Part shown: positions 1 to 6,066 of the stretch, in pieces
How the letters are laid out: every line of letters starts with the position of its first letter
How positions within the stretch are numbered: position 1 is the first letter of the stretch
Source of the DNA: Thiotrichales bacterium HSG1
GTDB taxonomy: Bacteria > Pseudomonadota > Gammaproteobacteria > Beggiatoales > Beggiatoaceae
Assembly (NCBI GenBank): GCA_030378125.1
Contig: JAUCGN010000072.1
Location: 1 to 8,569 of the forward strand
Reading direction: 5' to 3'
Length of the DNA stretch: 8,569 nt
Position numbers and translations under genes: made by a program
Notes under the pieces: model-generated
Seen by the model: only the letters and a program-made list of their open reading frames with translations
Told to the model about the DNA's origin: nothing
Database searches by the model: none

Positions 1-107
1 ATAGGATATATACATGGATAAGGTACATTTCGCTGTTGATGGACGACTTATTTCTCTCATTGGATTCTTTTCTATAGTTTTTTTGGATGATCCATATTAT
101 AATATTC

Positions 108-128
108 TTGTCAATGCGTAAGTCCTAA
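108..128 (-). mobile_element. Putative insertion-sequence end abutting the truncated BspA gene
   Basis: Read on the minus strand from 127 downward, the sequence begins TAGGACTTACGCATTGAC. I recall TAGGACTTACGCA as a recurrent terminal sequence of insertion elements in cyanobacteria and large sulfur bacteria; this is memory, not a search. The similarity to the neighbouring 75-bp repeats stops exactly here, which fits an element lying at or left of 127 and running out of the window. The stretch 1-107 contains no reading frame that I recognise as a transposase. The other end, any target-site duplication and the element family cannot be seen. Confidence 0.4.
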
Positions 129-829
129 CTTTGGTTAAAAGCATTTGTCTCTCCAAACATATCAGACATATTTGTAACCTTGCTAACATCCCAATTACCT
201 ATATCTTGGTTAAAAGCATCAGCTTCATAAAACATGAGAACCATATTTGTAACATTACCAACCTCCCAACTACCTATATCTTGGTTAAAAGAAGTCGCAC
301 CATAAAACATACCGGTCATACGTGTGACATTACTTACATCCCAATTACCTATATCTTGGTTAAAAGAAGTTGCACCAGCAAACATAGCAGACATATCCGT
401 AACATTGCTTAAATCAGGTAAATCAGTAGCAGTTATTTGTAAATTACTTGCTCCATAGAAAGCTTTAGACATACTTTCCCAAGCAATATTTCCCCATTGC
501 ATAACATCTATAATTTTATCTCTCATTGCTGCTGTTTCAACAATTAAATATATAGCTGGGAAAGCACCTCGAATGTTAATTATATGCTCACCAGCCATAG
601 CATAAATACACGTACCAGCTACAGTAATTCCTAACTGTTCAAAAATACCATCGTTATCACAATCAATATCATAATCATAAGTGTAAGAAGAATTTATTGG
701 AATGGTGATAGTTTCATTGGCTGTTGTTGTTTCCCACTTGGTAATAAAACTGGTGGTATCTGCTATAACGTTCTGCATGAAAAATAATAAGATTGATACT
801 ATTAATAACCTGGTCTTTAATAATTTCAT
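125..829 (-). CDS. BspA-family (DUF285) repeat surface protein, C-terminally truncated
   Basis: This is an exported repeat protein, 234 residues from the chosen ATG at 827-829. That start gives a clean signal peptide: MKLLKTR, then a hydrophobic stretch ending NVIA, with cleavage before Asp24. A weak AGG lies about ten bases upstream. A longer in-frame ATG at 875-877 would only add a polar leader. Residues about 24-95 form a beta-rich PKD-like region with an acidic DIDCDNDG motif. A capping segment with [10 protein letters not shown] follows, then repeats of about 25 residues of the DUF285 type ([15 protein letters not shown], MSxMFxGA). Such proteins are cell-surface or secreted and often adhesion-related; the ligand is unknown. 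The last repeat breaks off as FNQS followed by TAG, and that TAG is the start of the putative insertion-sequence end. The gene is therefore probably interrupted rather than naturally short. It stands alone on the minus strand. Confidence 0.85.
   Translation of the reverse strand: MKLLKTRLLIVSILLFFMQNVIADTTSFITKWETTTANETITIPINSSYTYDYDIDCDNDGIFEQLGITVAGTCIYAMAGEHIINIRGAFPAIYLIVETAAMRDKIIDVMQWGNIAWESMSKAFYGASNLQITATDLPDLSNVTDMSAMFAGATSFNQDIGNWDVSNVTRMTGMFYGATSFNQDIGSWEVGNVTNMVLMFYEADAFNQDIGNWDVSKVTNMSDMFGETNAFNQS
131..430 (-). repeat. Tandem 75-bp coding repeats of the BspA-type protein
   Basis: The plus-strand anchor TTGGTTAAA recurs at 131, 206, 281 and 356, an exact period of 75 bp, or 25 codons. 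Each unit encodes a variant of [23 protein letters not shown]. The units are diverged but highly alike around the CCTATATCTTGGTTAAAAG core. The first unit on this map, which is the C-terminal one, loses the core at 125-130 where the gene is cut. Arrays like this can gain or lose units by slippage or recombination. Confidence 0.85.
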
Positions 830-932
830 GATAATTGACCTATTGTTCAATGAATTAAAACTCACGGATACGGACATTTCGCAAGAATTTTTAAGTTAGA
901 TATGGTACAGTTTATGAGATTTTGATAAATTA

Positions 933-959
933 AGTATAGCAGAATGCTAAGATTGGTAA
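933..959 (-). promoter_or_regulatory. Candidate extended -10 promoter for the BspA-type gene
   Basis: On the minus strand TGC-TATACT (933-941) matches an extended -10 element (TGnTATAAT, one mismatch). TTACCA at 954-959 could serve as a weak -35, but its 15-bp spacing is short. The predicted transcript would have a leader of roughly 100 nt before the ATG at 829. I see no better promoter between 830 and 960. Confidence 0.35.
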
Positions 960-968
960 GGATAATAG

Positions 969-1022
969 TGAAATGATGAGCCGGGTATGGTGTGAAACAT
1001 CCTTTTGTTACCCACCATTTCA
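969..1022. repeat. Nested inverted repeat in the non-coding region
   Basis: TGAAATG (969-975) pairs perfectly with CATTTCA (1016-1022). Inside it GGGTA (983-987) pairs with TACCC (1009-1013), leaving a 21-nt apical loop and an asymmetric internal loop. No T-run follows on the plus strand. On the minus strand it lies upstream of the candidate BspA promoter. It may be a dispersed repeat, a transcription boundary or a small structured RNA; nothing identifies which. Confidence 0.35.
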
Positions 1023-1114
1023 TAAACATAACATCCTATTAAATCATTAATTTGATGAATTGTGCTGGGCAAATGTCAACTCTAAATTAAATCTGTCTTC
1101 ATTGGTAGTGTAAA

Positions 1115-1237
1115 CTTGGGCTGGAAGCTTAAAGGTACAATTGATGTCCATATCATTCTCAAAAACGGTAATCAAGATATGGCTTTCTTACCTAAATTAA
1201 AAGCCTGTGCCTTTGGAAAGTGTGCTTCCAGTCAAAG
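1115..1237. repeat. Inverted-repeat-bounded segment, possible MITE-like or dispersed repeat
   Basis: CTTGGGCTGGAAGC (1115-1128) faces GCTTCCAGTCAAAG (1224-1237). Twelve of 14 positions pair, plus one G-T wobble, and the innermost eight are perfect. The enclosed sequence and its flanks stay open in one plus-strand frame from 1086 to a TAA at 1265-1267, but there is no convincing start or ribosome site and I do not recognise the product. The bounded 123-bp size fits a miniature element or a composite dispersed repeat. Confidence 0.35.
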
Positions 1238-1240
1238 CCA

Positions 1241-1265
1241 GCACGTAGGTTGGACTGAGCTTAGT
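1241..1265. repeat. Degenerate dispersed-repeat motif
   Basis: The sequence GCACGTAGGTTGGACTGAGC followed by TTAG resembles the CGTAGGTTGGGTTGAGC motif that I remember as a highly repeated intergenic element in cyanobacteria and Beggiatoa-type genomes. It differs at a central position, and its expected partner arm (a GAAACCCAAC-type sequence) is not seen, so this looks like a decayed copy. It directly follows the inverted-repeat-bounded segment, which makes 1115-1265 a cluster of repeat debris. Confidence 0.3.
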
Positions 1266-1414
1266 TAAAATTATAACTTATTGAAATTTAAATGTTTTAT
1301 TATTTTTCTTTGAAACAAAAAATTACTTTAATAACAATATGTTATAAAAACTGTCCGAATTATTGATATATAAACTTATTTTTAGTGGGAATACCTGTAG
1401 GAAAAATATATAAT

Positions 1415-1443
1415 TTGGAAAATATACCTTTTTAGTATATAAT
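1415..1443 (+). promoter_or_regulatory. Sigma-70 type promoter of tRNA-Leu
   Basis: TTGGAA at 1415-1420 (four of six consensus bases) and a perfect TATAAT at 1438-1443 are separated by exactly 17 bp. The bases after the -10 (CTCCCGCGAG) form a GC-rich patch in an otherwise AT-rich region. This is the type of discriminator found in stable-RNA promoters under stringent control. The predicted start near 1450 leaves a short leader of about 25 nt before the tRNA. Confidence 0.7.
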
Positions 1444-1475
1444 CTCCCGCGAGTTGGTATTTGTTGTTGGAATTT

Positions 1476-1561
1476 GCCGATGTGGTGGAATTGGTAGACA
1501 CGCTGTCTTGAGGGGGCAGTGGCTTCTAGCCGTGCCAGTTCGAGTCTGGCCATCGGCACCA
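1476..1561 (+). tRNA. tRNA-Leu (anticodon GAG)
   Basis: A complete class II tRNA of 86 nt can be folded by eye. The acceptor stem is GCCGATG (1476-1482) with CATCGGC (1551-1557), the discriminator is A1558, and an encoded CCA ends at 1561. The D arm contains GGTAGACAC. The anticodon stem CTGTC/GGCAG holds the loop TTGAGGG with GAG at 1510-1512, which reads CUC and CUU leucine codons. A long variable arm (TGGC-TTCTA-GCC) is followed by the T arm GCCAG-TTCGAGT-CTGGC. The long variable arm and the overall similarity to E. coli leuU-type genes support Leu. It has its own promoter and no adjacent tRNA. IS1-family debris begins about 50 bp downstream. No clear terminator is visible after it. Confidence 0.97.
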
Positions 1562-1608
1562 TTTTAATTAATTAAATCTTTCAAAAAAGGGTAGTCCCGA
1601 ACAAAGTA

Positions 1609-1827
1609 GTGTTATATAAAAATATTAAGGAAAAAACAATTGATATTAAACCCAAAGGGTAAACTATTCAATGTGATGAGATATAGTCTTTCGTAATGAA
1701 TTAAAGATACTAAACAATGGATTTAGCTTGCCATTGATGTTGAAACTGGAGAAATTGTTGGTTCTTATACAAGTAGTCGAGATACTCAAGTAGTAAAGGT
1801 TTATGAAATTTATTACCTCTAGTGTAA
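1609..1827 (+). pseudogene. Decayed IS1-family transposase fragment
   Basis: Three short plus-strand frames together spell an IS1-type transposase core. Frame one (1642-1695) reads DIKPKG*TIQCDEI*SFV, where IS1 relatives have ...IQCDEMWSFV, including the first catalytic Asp of the DDE set. After a +1 shift, frame two (1715-1798) reads KQWI*LAIDVETGEIVGSY then TSSRDTQ, the WLAID and GEIVG block of the family. After another shift, 1798-1827 reads GL*NLLPLV*, matching GLWNSLPPVY. Tryptophan codons have become TAG or TGA at three sites, and at least two frameshifts separate the pieces. The fragment is clearly non-functional. No N-terminus beyond about 1609, no later catalytic residues and no terminal repeats are recognisable. 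Confidence 0.75.
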
Positions 1828-1987
1828 CTTCTTATTATCTATAGGTAAATAGAGTTGACAGATATTCCAATACTTTTAACTAAAACAAATTCCATCTTTT
1901 AAATTTTAGTTTTACCTGCTATTAATGCAGCATACCATCCTTTGAATCTATAGTTCTTCCAGATGGTAGTGGCTCAATTAAGATTAT
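1828..1987. other. Unassigned AT-rich intergenic remainder
   Basis: No open frame, structured RNA or promoter that I can defend is visible here. It may contain further unrecognisable IS1 decay, since it directly continues the pseudogene. It also forms the 3' flank of the minus-strand protease gene, for which no hairpin-plus-T-run terminator is evident. Confidence 0.3.
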
Positions 1988-3271
1988 TTAATATTGATAG
2001 TAATTATCAGGATTATACAAATGATATGCATCAAAAGGTTTAGGTTTGGGTAATGTAGAAAACTGTTTGTTAACATTATTGGATGCGAATGCAGTTTCCC
2101 CAGGATTTATTATTTCAATATCTGGTTCTTGTATAAAAGAAGTATCTCTAATGTCCTCGACAATATAGTCAACCCAATTGTATTGAATAGCATTATCAGC
2201 GAATTCCATCCAATCACCACTGGAACTGTTTTTGTACATATTATCAACTAGTTCAGTCAAAGTGATTCCCATCTTATCTGCAATAGGAGATAGGATTCTA
2301 TTGGACCATTCTTCTAAAACCTTTAAATGTTCCACTTGCTCAGTTTTATTACCTACCGAATATCCCCACACTTGATGGTGTAAAATAATCGCATCTGGAT
2401 AAGCATAAGAACGTTCTGCCAAAGTGGTAATGATTGCTGCCATACTAGCTGCAAAAGACTTTACCACTACATAAACTGGAGCTGAACTATTTTCCATAGC
2501 TTTCAATATTTTCGTTCCCTCCATCACGGAACCACCTCTACAATAACCAATCACCAAAAAAATTGGATAGTTTTTATTCTTATTATTAAAATAATGAATA
2601 CGTTCCACAATGTAAGCTGCTGTTCCAAATACAATTGGACCATCTAAAGAAATTTTCCGATCACTAATGGTCAATTTACCATCTACAAATGGTTCTTGCA
2701 AATAAGTTTGCTGATGATTAACTTGACTATTCCATTCTTGTTGTTTTTGCCTCTCAACAATTTGTTTGTCCAACTTATTTTTTCTAAAATTTAGCTCACT
2801 CAGTTGACTTTCAAACTTCAATTGTCTTTGTTTATCTAATGCTTCAGCAATATCATTTCTAACTGCCAGACTATCTAATTCTTGTTCAAGAGCAATTTGT
2901 AGTTTTTCATGTTTTTTATTGCTAATTTCATTTTCCAAACTCAAACGTTTTTTTATCGCAATCTGTTCTGCTAATAGGTTACTTTCTTTGACAGAATACA
3001 GTTCATTCTCCAAAGACAAACGTTCTTTTTCCTGTTTAAGCTTTAACAACTTTTTTGCATGTTCCAATCTTAATTCTTCTTGTTGTAATTTCAGTACATT
3101 TACTTTTTTTGTAAGAATATCAATATCTTGATTATTATAATCCGATTGCTCTACTTGTTGTAATTCAAGAGTTCTCTCTACTTGTAACTCAAGAGATTCT
3201 TCAACTTGAGCATAAGCAAAATTAGCAAATATAAAAGAAACTAAATAAAATAAAATCTTGTTAGAATACAT
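1988..3271 (-). CDS. Exported coiled-coil ClpP-like serine protease
   Basis: This 427-residue protein begins with a signal peptide (hydrophobic residues about 6-19, likely cleavage AYA-Q at 21/22), so it should act outside the cytoplasm, probably in the periplasm. Residues about 24-185 are rich in Leu, Glu, Lys and Gln and look like a long coiled coil; RLSLENE occurs twice, 25 residues apart (84-90 and 109-115). Residues about 197-375 have the ClpP/crotonase fold. The nucleophile is Ser276 in SFAASMA, with His299 in ILHHQ and Asp353 in SGDW. From the Asp onward the register to VDYI matches E. coli ClpP exactly. The usual SPGG oxyanion motif is CRGG (244-247). A Pro- and Tyr-rich tail follows. 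The ATG is supported by GGAGA at 3279-3283. No Clp ATPase is nearby, so it is either an energy-independent protease or is fed differently. A sigma-54 type promoter precedes it. Substrates are unknown. Confidence 0.85.
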   Translation of the reverse strand: MYSNKILFYLVSFIFANFAYAQVEESLELQVERTLELQQVEQSDYNNQDIDILTKKVNVLKLQQEELRLEHAKKLLKLKQEKERLSLENELYSVKESNLLAEQIAIKKRLSLENEISNKKHEKLQIALEQELDSLAVRNDIAEALDKQRQLKFESQLSELNFRKNKLDKQIVERQKQQEWNSQVNHQQTYLQEPFVDGKLTISDRKISLDGPIVFGTAAYIVERIHYFNNKNKNYPIFLVIGYCRGGSVMEGTKILKAMENSSAPVYVVVKSFAASMAAIITTLAERSYAYPDAIILHHQVWGYSVGNKTEQVEHLKVLEEWSNRILSPIADKMGITLTELVDNMYKNSSSGDWMEFADNAIQYNWVDYIVEDIRDTSFIQEPDIEIINPGETAFASNNVNKQFSTLPKPKPFDAYHLYNPDNYYQY

Positions 3272-3317
3272 TAATATTTCTCCATAACATATTAATTAAT
3301 TGATTAATTTCATATTA

Positions 3318-3334
3318 AGCAATGGTCATGCCAA
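3318..3334 (-). promoter_or_regulatory. Sigma-54 (RpoN) -24/-12 promoter for the ClpP-like gene
   Basis: The minus strand reads T-TGGCATG-ACCA-TTGCT against the consensus TGGCACG-N4-TTGCW, with one mismatch. The invariant GG and GC are separated by the required 10 bases. Transcription would start near 3307, about 35 nt before the ATG, and the leader carries the gene's ribosome binding site. Promoters of this class need an enhancer-binding activator. Its sites would be expected about 100-200 bp upstream, in the 3' end of the DUF255 gene, but I cannot identify them. Confidence 0.7.
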
Positions 3335-3415
3335 TATTTATTCTTTCAAGATTATTAAACTTTCCACCGACCTCGCTTTAAGCCATATTTATTTAGGATT
3401 ACCAAAACATTAAAG

Positions 3416-5767
3416 TTATAAATATAGGGCTAAATCTTCTGGTGGTAAACATATTTTTTCATTACATGCCTGAAATTTTAATTTAAATAACAATATTTTA
3501 TTGGAGTTATTAGTTTTTTTTGTAACCAAAGATTTGGGTTTTAATTTACTACGCAATTCTATCGTGCCTTCGTAAAGAGCTAATTTTTCTTGCTGCCATT
3601 GTAGACTCCGTTGTTCAGGTTTAGGATATTGCACTGCCCCCAGTTGCCAATTGTTCTCTTCAAGAGTTAAAATAGTGGCAATTAAATCAGTTTGTAACGG
3701 TTTATTGGAATTAATGTGCCAGCCTTTAGCGATAGAAATTGTTACGATAATCTCTCCATCGTTTAATTGCAATGATGCTTTGACCTTTCCATTTGCACCA
3801 TACTGTTGTCTGTTTAGTTCTCCGTGTAACAATTCATCAGTTCCAATTAACATATACGCATAGTTCTCTGGATTTTTATTAATTACACTGGCGAAACTGT
3901 TAATTGTTTCCCGAGCTTTATTACGATATAACGCAATTCCAGTACGATTTGCCAACTTAGTTAAAACTCGAACTGCAACTGAATTTCCAGACGGAATAGC
4001 TCCATCATTAGGACTTTTAGGACGAGTTATTAATAACTTATCAGTAGAAACATTCATAAAAAAACCACCCTGAGTTTCATCCCAAAACAGCTTCAACATA
4101 ATGTCAGTCATTTTTTGGGCTTGTTGCAACCATACTTCTTTGCCAGTGACGTCATACAAGGTTATCAATGCTTCAGCAAAATAGGCATAGTCTTCCTGAG
4201 TTGCAATAATAGAAACTTGACCGTCTAAATAGGAACGCCATAAATTATCTTTACTAAAAAGTTGAGAATTTATAAAATTAGCGGCTTTTACAGCAGCTTC
4301 CAAATAATGAGCTTGCTTTAAAACGTCAGCCGCTTCTGCCAAAGCAGTTATCATCATACCGTTCCAAGCGGTAATAATCTTGTTGTCTCGCAACGGTGTT
4401 TCACGTTTATCTCTAGCAATGCGTAATTTTTTGCGGATAGCATCAACTTCAGTAAATAATTGTTTTACTAAGATATTATTTTTATTGGCATATTCTGTCA
4501 ATGAAACTGGTAAATTTAAAATATTTTTACCCTCAAAGTTACCAGTTTTAGTTATATCATAAAGTTCAATAGCTAATTTTGCTTGTTCTTTGTTTAAAAC
4601 CTTATTTATTTGATCGTAAGTCCAAAGAAAAAATAATCCCTCTTGTTCCTCACTATCAGCATCGGTAGCTGAATAAAATCCTCCTTGAGTGGAAGTCATT
4701 TCTCGCAAAATATAATCTAAAGTTTGGGTGATAATATTTTTATATTCACCAGTAAATCTATAACCTTGCAGGTAAACCCTAGTCAAAAGAGCTTGATTAT
4801 AAAGCATTTTTTCAAAATGGGGTATTTGCCATTGCTCATCCACTGCATAACGATGAAAACCACCTCCAATTTGATCGTAAATACCACCTTGTGCCATGAT
4901 ATCCAAAGTTTTTAAAATATCTGTCACCGGTTTATTATCACGCAAACTTGTTTCCAACAGCAATAGTAACCAACTTTCTTGTGGAAACTTGGGGGTAGCT
5001 CCAAAACCACCCATAAAATCATCATGTTGAGCTAAAATAGAAGTTGTTGCAGCTTGAATTGCTTCTTTACCTAGATGTTGAGCTTGTTCACCTGCATTAG
5101 TAACTTTTTGAACTACTTGAGATATATAATTGGCTTGGGCAATAAGTTTAGACTGTTCAGTTTGCCACATTTTGGTAATTTCTTGCAAAATTTTAACGAA
5201 ATCGTTAGGTGTAAAATAAGTGCCAGCAAAAAAAGGTTTGCCTTCTGGAGTAAGAAAATTAGACATAGGCCAACCACCGTGACCAGCAATTAGAACTAAA
5301 GCTGTCATGTATACTTCATCAACTTCTGGTCTTCTTTCCCGATCAACTTTGATACAGATAAAATTTTCATTCATTATTTTAGCAATTTCAATATTATCAA
5401 AACTTTCTAGCTCCATCACATGACACCAATGACAGGTAGAATAACCAATGGATAAAAATATTGGTTTATTTTCTTGCCTAGCTTGTTCAAAAGCTTCTTC
5501 ACTCCATGCAAACCAGTTAACTGGGTTATGAGCATGTTGCAGTAGATAAGGTGAACTTTCTAAAATAAGCCGGTTAGTAAATTGAGGTTTGCCATCTGCT
5601 AATAAGTATTTAGTTCTAGGCTTATAATCTAAACCTTTGGAAACTAATGCCGTTTGTAACGATTTTTGTAGTTCTGTTGAGTATGTATTTGATGAAGCAT
5701 GAATAATATTGACAGACATAATTAAGCAAGTAGTTAATAAATATAAAAAATTAGTAGTGTTATACAT
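3416..5767 (-). CDS. Exported DUF255 thioredoxin-like protein with C-terminal DsbD-alpha-like domain
   Basis: This 783-residue protein (from the ATG at 5765-5767) combines two families. Residues about 60-190 are the DUF255 thioredoxin-like domain (YyaL/SPATA20 family) with [15 protein letters not shown] and the CHWC motif at Cys112 and Cys115. Residues about 200-645 resemble the family's alpha/alpha six-hairpin region, with [48 protein letters not shown] and [10 protein letters not shown]. Residues about 661-783 resemble the N-terminal alpha domain of DsbD, including a Cys768-Cys773 pair in [12 protein letters not shown]. The N-terminus is a signal peptide or anchor ([19 protein letters not shown]). 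Most relatives I know are cytoplasmic and lack the DsbD part, so a periplasmic thiol-disulfide role is likely but its substrate is unknown. A TTG at 5813-5815 would add 16 residues and a lysine; neither start has a good ribosome site. The gene ends 144 bp before the ClpP-like gene, which has its own promoter. Confidence 0.88.
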   Translation of the reverse strand: MYNTTNFLYLLTTCLIMSVNIIHASSNTYSTELQKSLQTALVSKGLDYKPRTKYLLADGKPQFTNRLILESSPYLLQHAHNPVNWFAWSEEAFEQARQENKPIFLSIGYSTCHWCHVMELESFDNIEIAKIMNENFICIKVDRERRPEVDEVYMTALVLIAGHGGWPMSNFLTPEGKPFFAGTYFTPNDFVKILQEITKMWQTEQSKLIAQANYISQVVQKVTNAGEQAQHLGKEAIQAATTSILAQHDDFMGGFGATPKFPQESWLLLLLETSLRDNKPVTDILKTLDIMAQGGIYDQIGGGFHRYAVDEQWQIPHFEKMLYNQALLTRVYLQGYRFTGEYKNIITQTLDYILREMTSTQGGFYSATDADSEEQEGLFFLWTYDQINKVLNKEQAKLAIELYDITKTGNFEGKNILNLPVSLTEYANKNNILVKQLFTEVDAIRKKLRIARDKRETPLRDNKIITAWNGMMITALAEAADVLKQAHYLEAAVKAANFINSQLFSKDNLWRSYLDGQVSIIATQEDYAYFAEALITLYDVTGKEVWLQQAQKMTDIMLKLFWDETQGGFFMNVSTDKLLITRPKSPNDGAIPSGNSVAVRVLTKLANRTGIALYRNKARETINSFASVINKNPENYAYMLIGTDELLHGELNRQQYGANGKVKASLQLNDGEIIVTISIAKGWHINSNKPLQTDLIATILTLEENNWQLGAVQYPKPEQRSLQWQQEKLALYEGTIELRSKLKPKSLVTKKTNNSNKILLFKLKFQACNEKICLPPEDLALYL

Positions 5768-5831
5768 GTAGTGTTGTAAATAAAATTTGGTTGTAATAGT
5801 ATATATTTGATACAATTATGTGTAGCTTAAC

Positions 5832-5984
5832 AATACCTTCGCCAATGTTAAAATTTGTTGTTTCGGGAATGAGATACGATTTCCTTACTTGAGTTTCAGG
5901 AAATCCGCTTCGCTCCATAAATCCATCCATGTAGTGCATGACACTATCCCTTATGCACCCTTGTATAATTAATACCTTCACCAA
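5832..5984. repeat. Pair of 14-bp direct repeats in the intergenic region
   Basis: AATACCTTCGCCAA (5832-5845) and AATACCTTCACCAA (5971-5984) differ at one base and lie 139 bp apart. The sequence between them also holds an inverted repeat, GTGCAT (5934-5939) with ATGCAC (5953-5958). This may be an old duplication around an inserted small repeat, or paired binding sites upstream of the DUF255 gene. The whole 5768-6066 interval has no convincing gene. Confidence 0.4.
5899..5924. repeat. Possible dispersed intergenic repeat (GCTTCGCTCCAT type)
   Basis: On the minus strand the core TTTATGGAGCGAAGCGGATT resembles a repeated intergenic motif that I recall from large sulfur bacteria and cyanobacteria, of the form TATGGAGCGAAGCGGAATA. 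The core is GC-rich within AT-rich surroundings and contains the compact GCGAAGC hairpin. Its arms pair only imperfectly here, so this would be a degenerate copy. The identification rests on memory. Confidence 0.3.
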
Positions 5985-6001
5985 AAATACACATAAGTAA
6001 T

Positions 6002-6016
6002 ATGGTTATTAACCAT
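6002..6016. repeat. Near-perfect palindrome followed by a T-run
   Basis: ATGGTTA (6002-6008) and TAACCAT (6010-6016) are perfect 7-base arms around a single central base. On the plus strand a run of eight T follows at about 6020. As RNA the realistic stem is only ATGGT/ACCAT with a 5-nt loop, and no plus-strand gene precedes it, so a terminator role is doubtful. It lies between the methyltransferase stop and the DUF255 start and could equally be a dimeric repressor site. Confidence 0.35.
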
Positions 6017-6066
6017 TAAGTTTTTTTTGAAACATGTGGTAAGCAAAAATTTTTTGTATAAATTGA

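Noticed and set aside
14..121. Short plus-strand open frame beginning MDKVHFAVDG
   Set aside because: It has only 35 codons, no ribosome site and no recognisable family, and it lies inside the suspected insertion-sequence end.
131..412. Plus-strand open frame of 93 codons across the BspA repeats
   Set aside because: It is the antisense shadow of the 75-bp repeat array; its own repetitiveness merely mirrors the minus-strand coding repeats, and it has no ribosome site.
976..1012. Group II intron domain V
   Set aside because: Only the 5' half resembles GAGCCG plus a GAAA tip; the required ACG...CGGTTC return strand is missing and no intron-encoded protein is nearby.
1323..1562. Minus-strand open frame of 79 codons
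   Set aside because: It lies antisense across the tRNA-Leu gene and its promoter; the N-terminal MARLELARLEA-type sequence is the usual spurious translation of a tRNA complement.
2919..3131. Plus-strand open frame of 70 codons inside the protease gene
   Set aside because: It is antisense to the coiled-coil region; the Ser- and Phe-rich composition reflects the complement of Glu/Lys/Leu codons.
5765..5815. TTG at 5813-5815 as the start of the DUF255 protein
   Set aside because: It has no ribosome site and would place 16 extra polar residues before the signal sequence; the ATG at 5765-5767 gives a compact signal peptide, although its ribosome site is also poor.
5760..5984. Minus-strand open frame of 74 codons upstream of the DUF255 gene
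   Set aside because: It overlaps the DUF255 start and signal peptide in another frame, runs through suspected non-coding repeats, and matches no family that I know.
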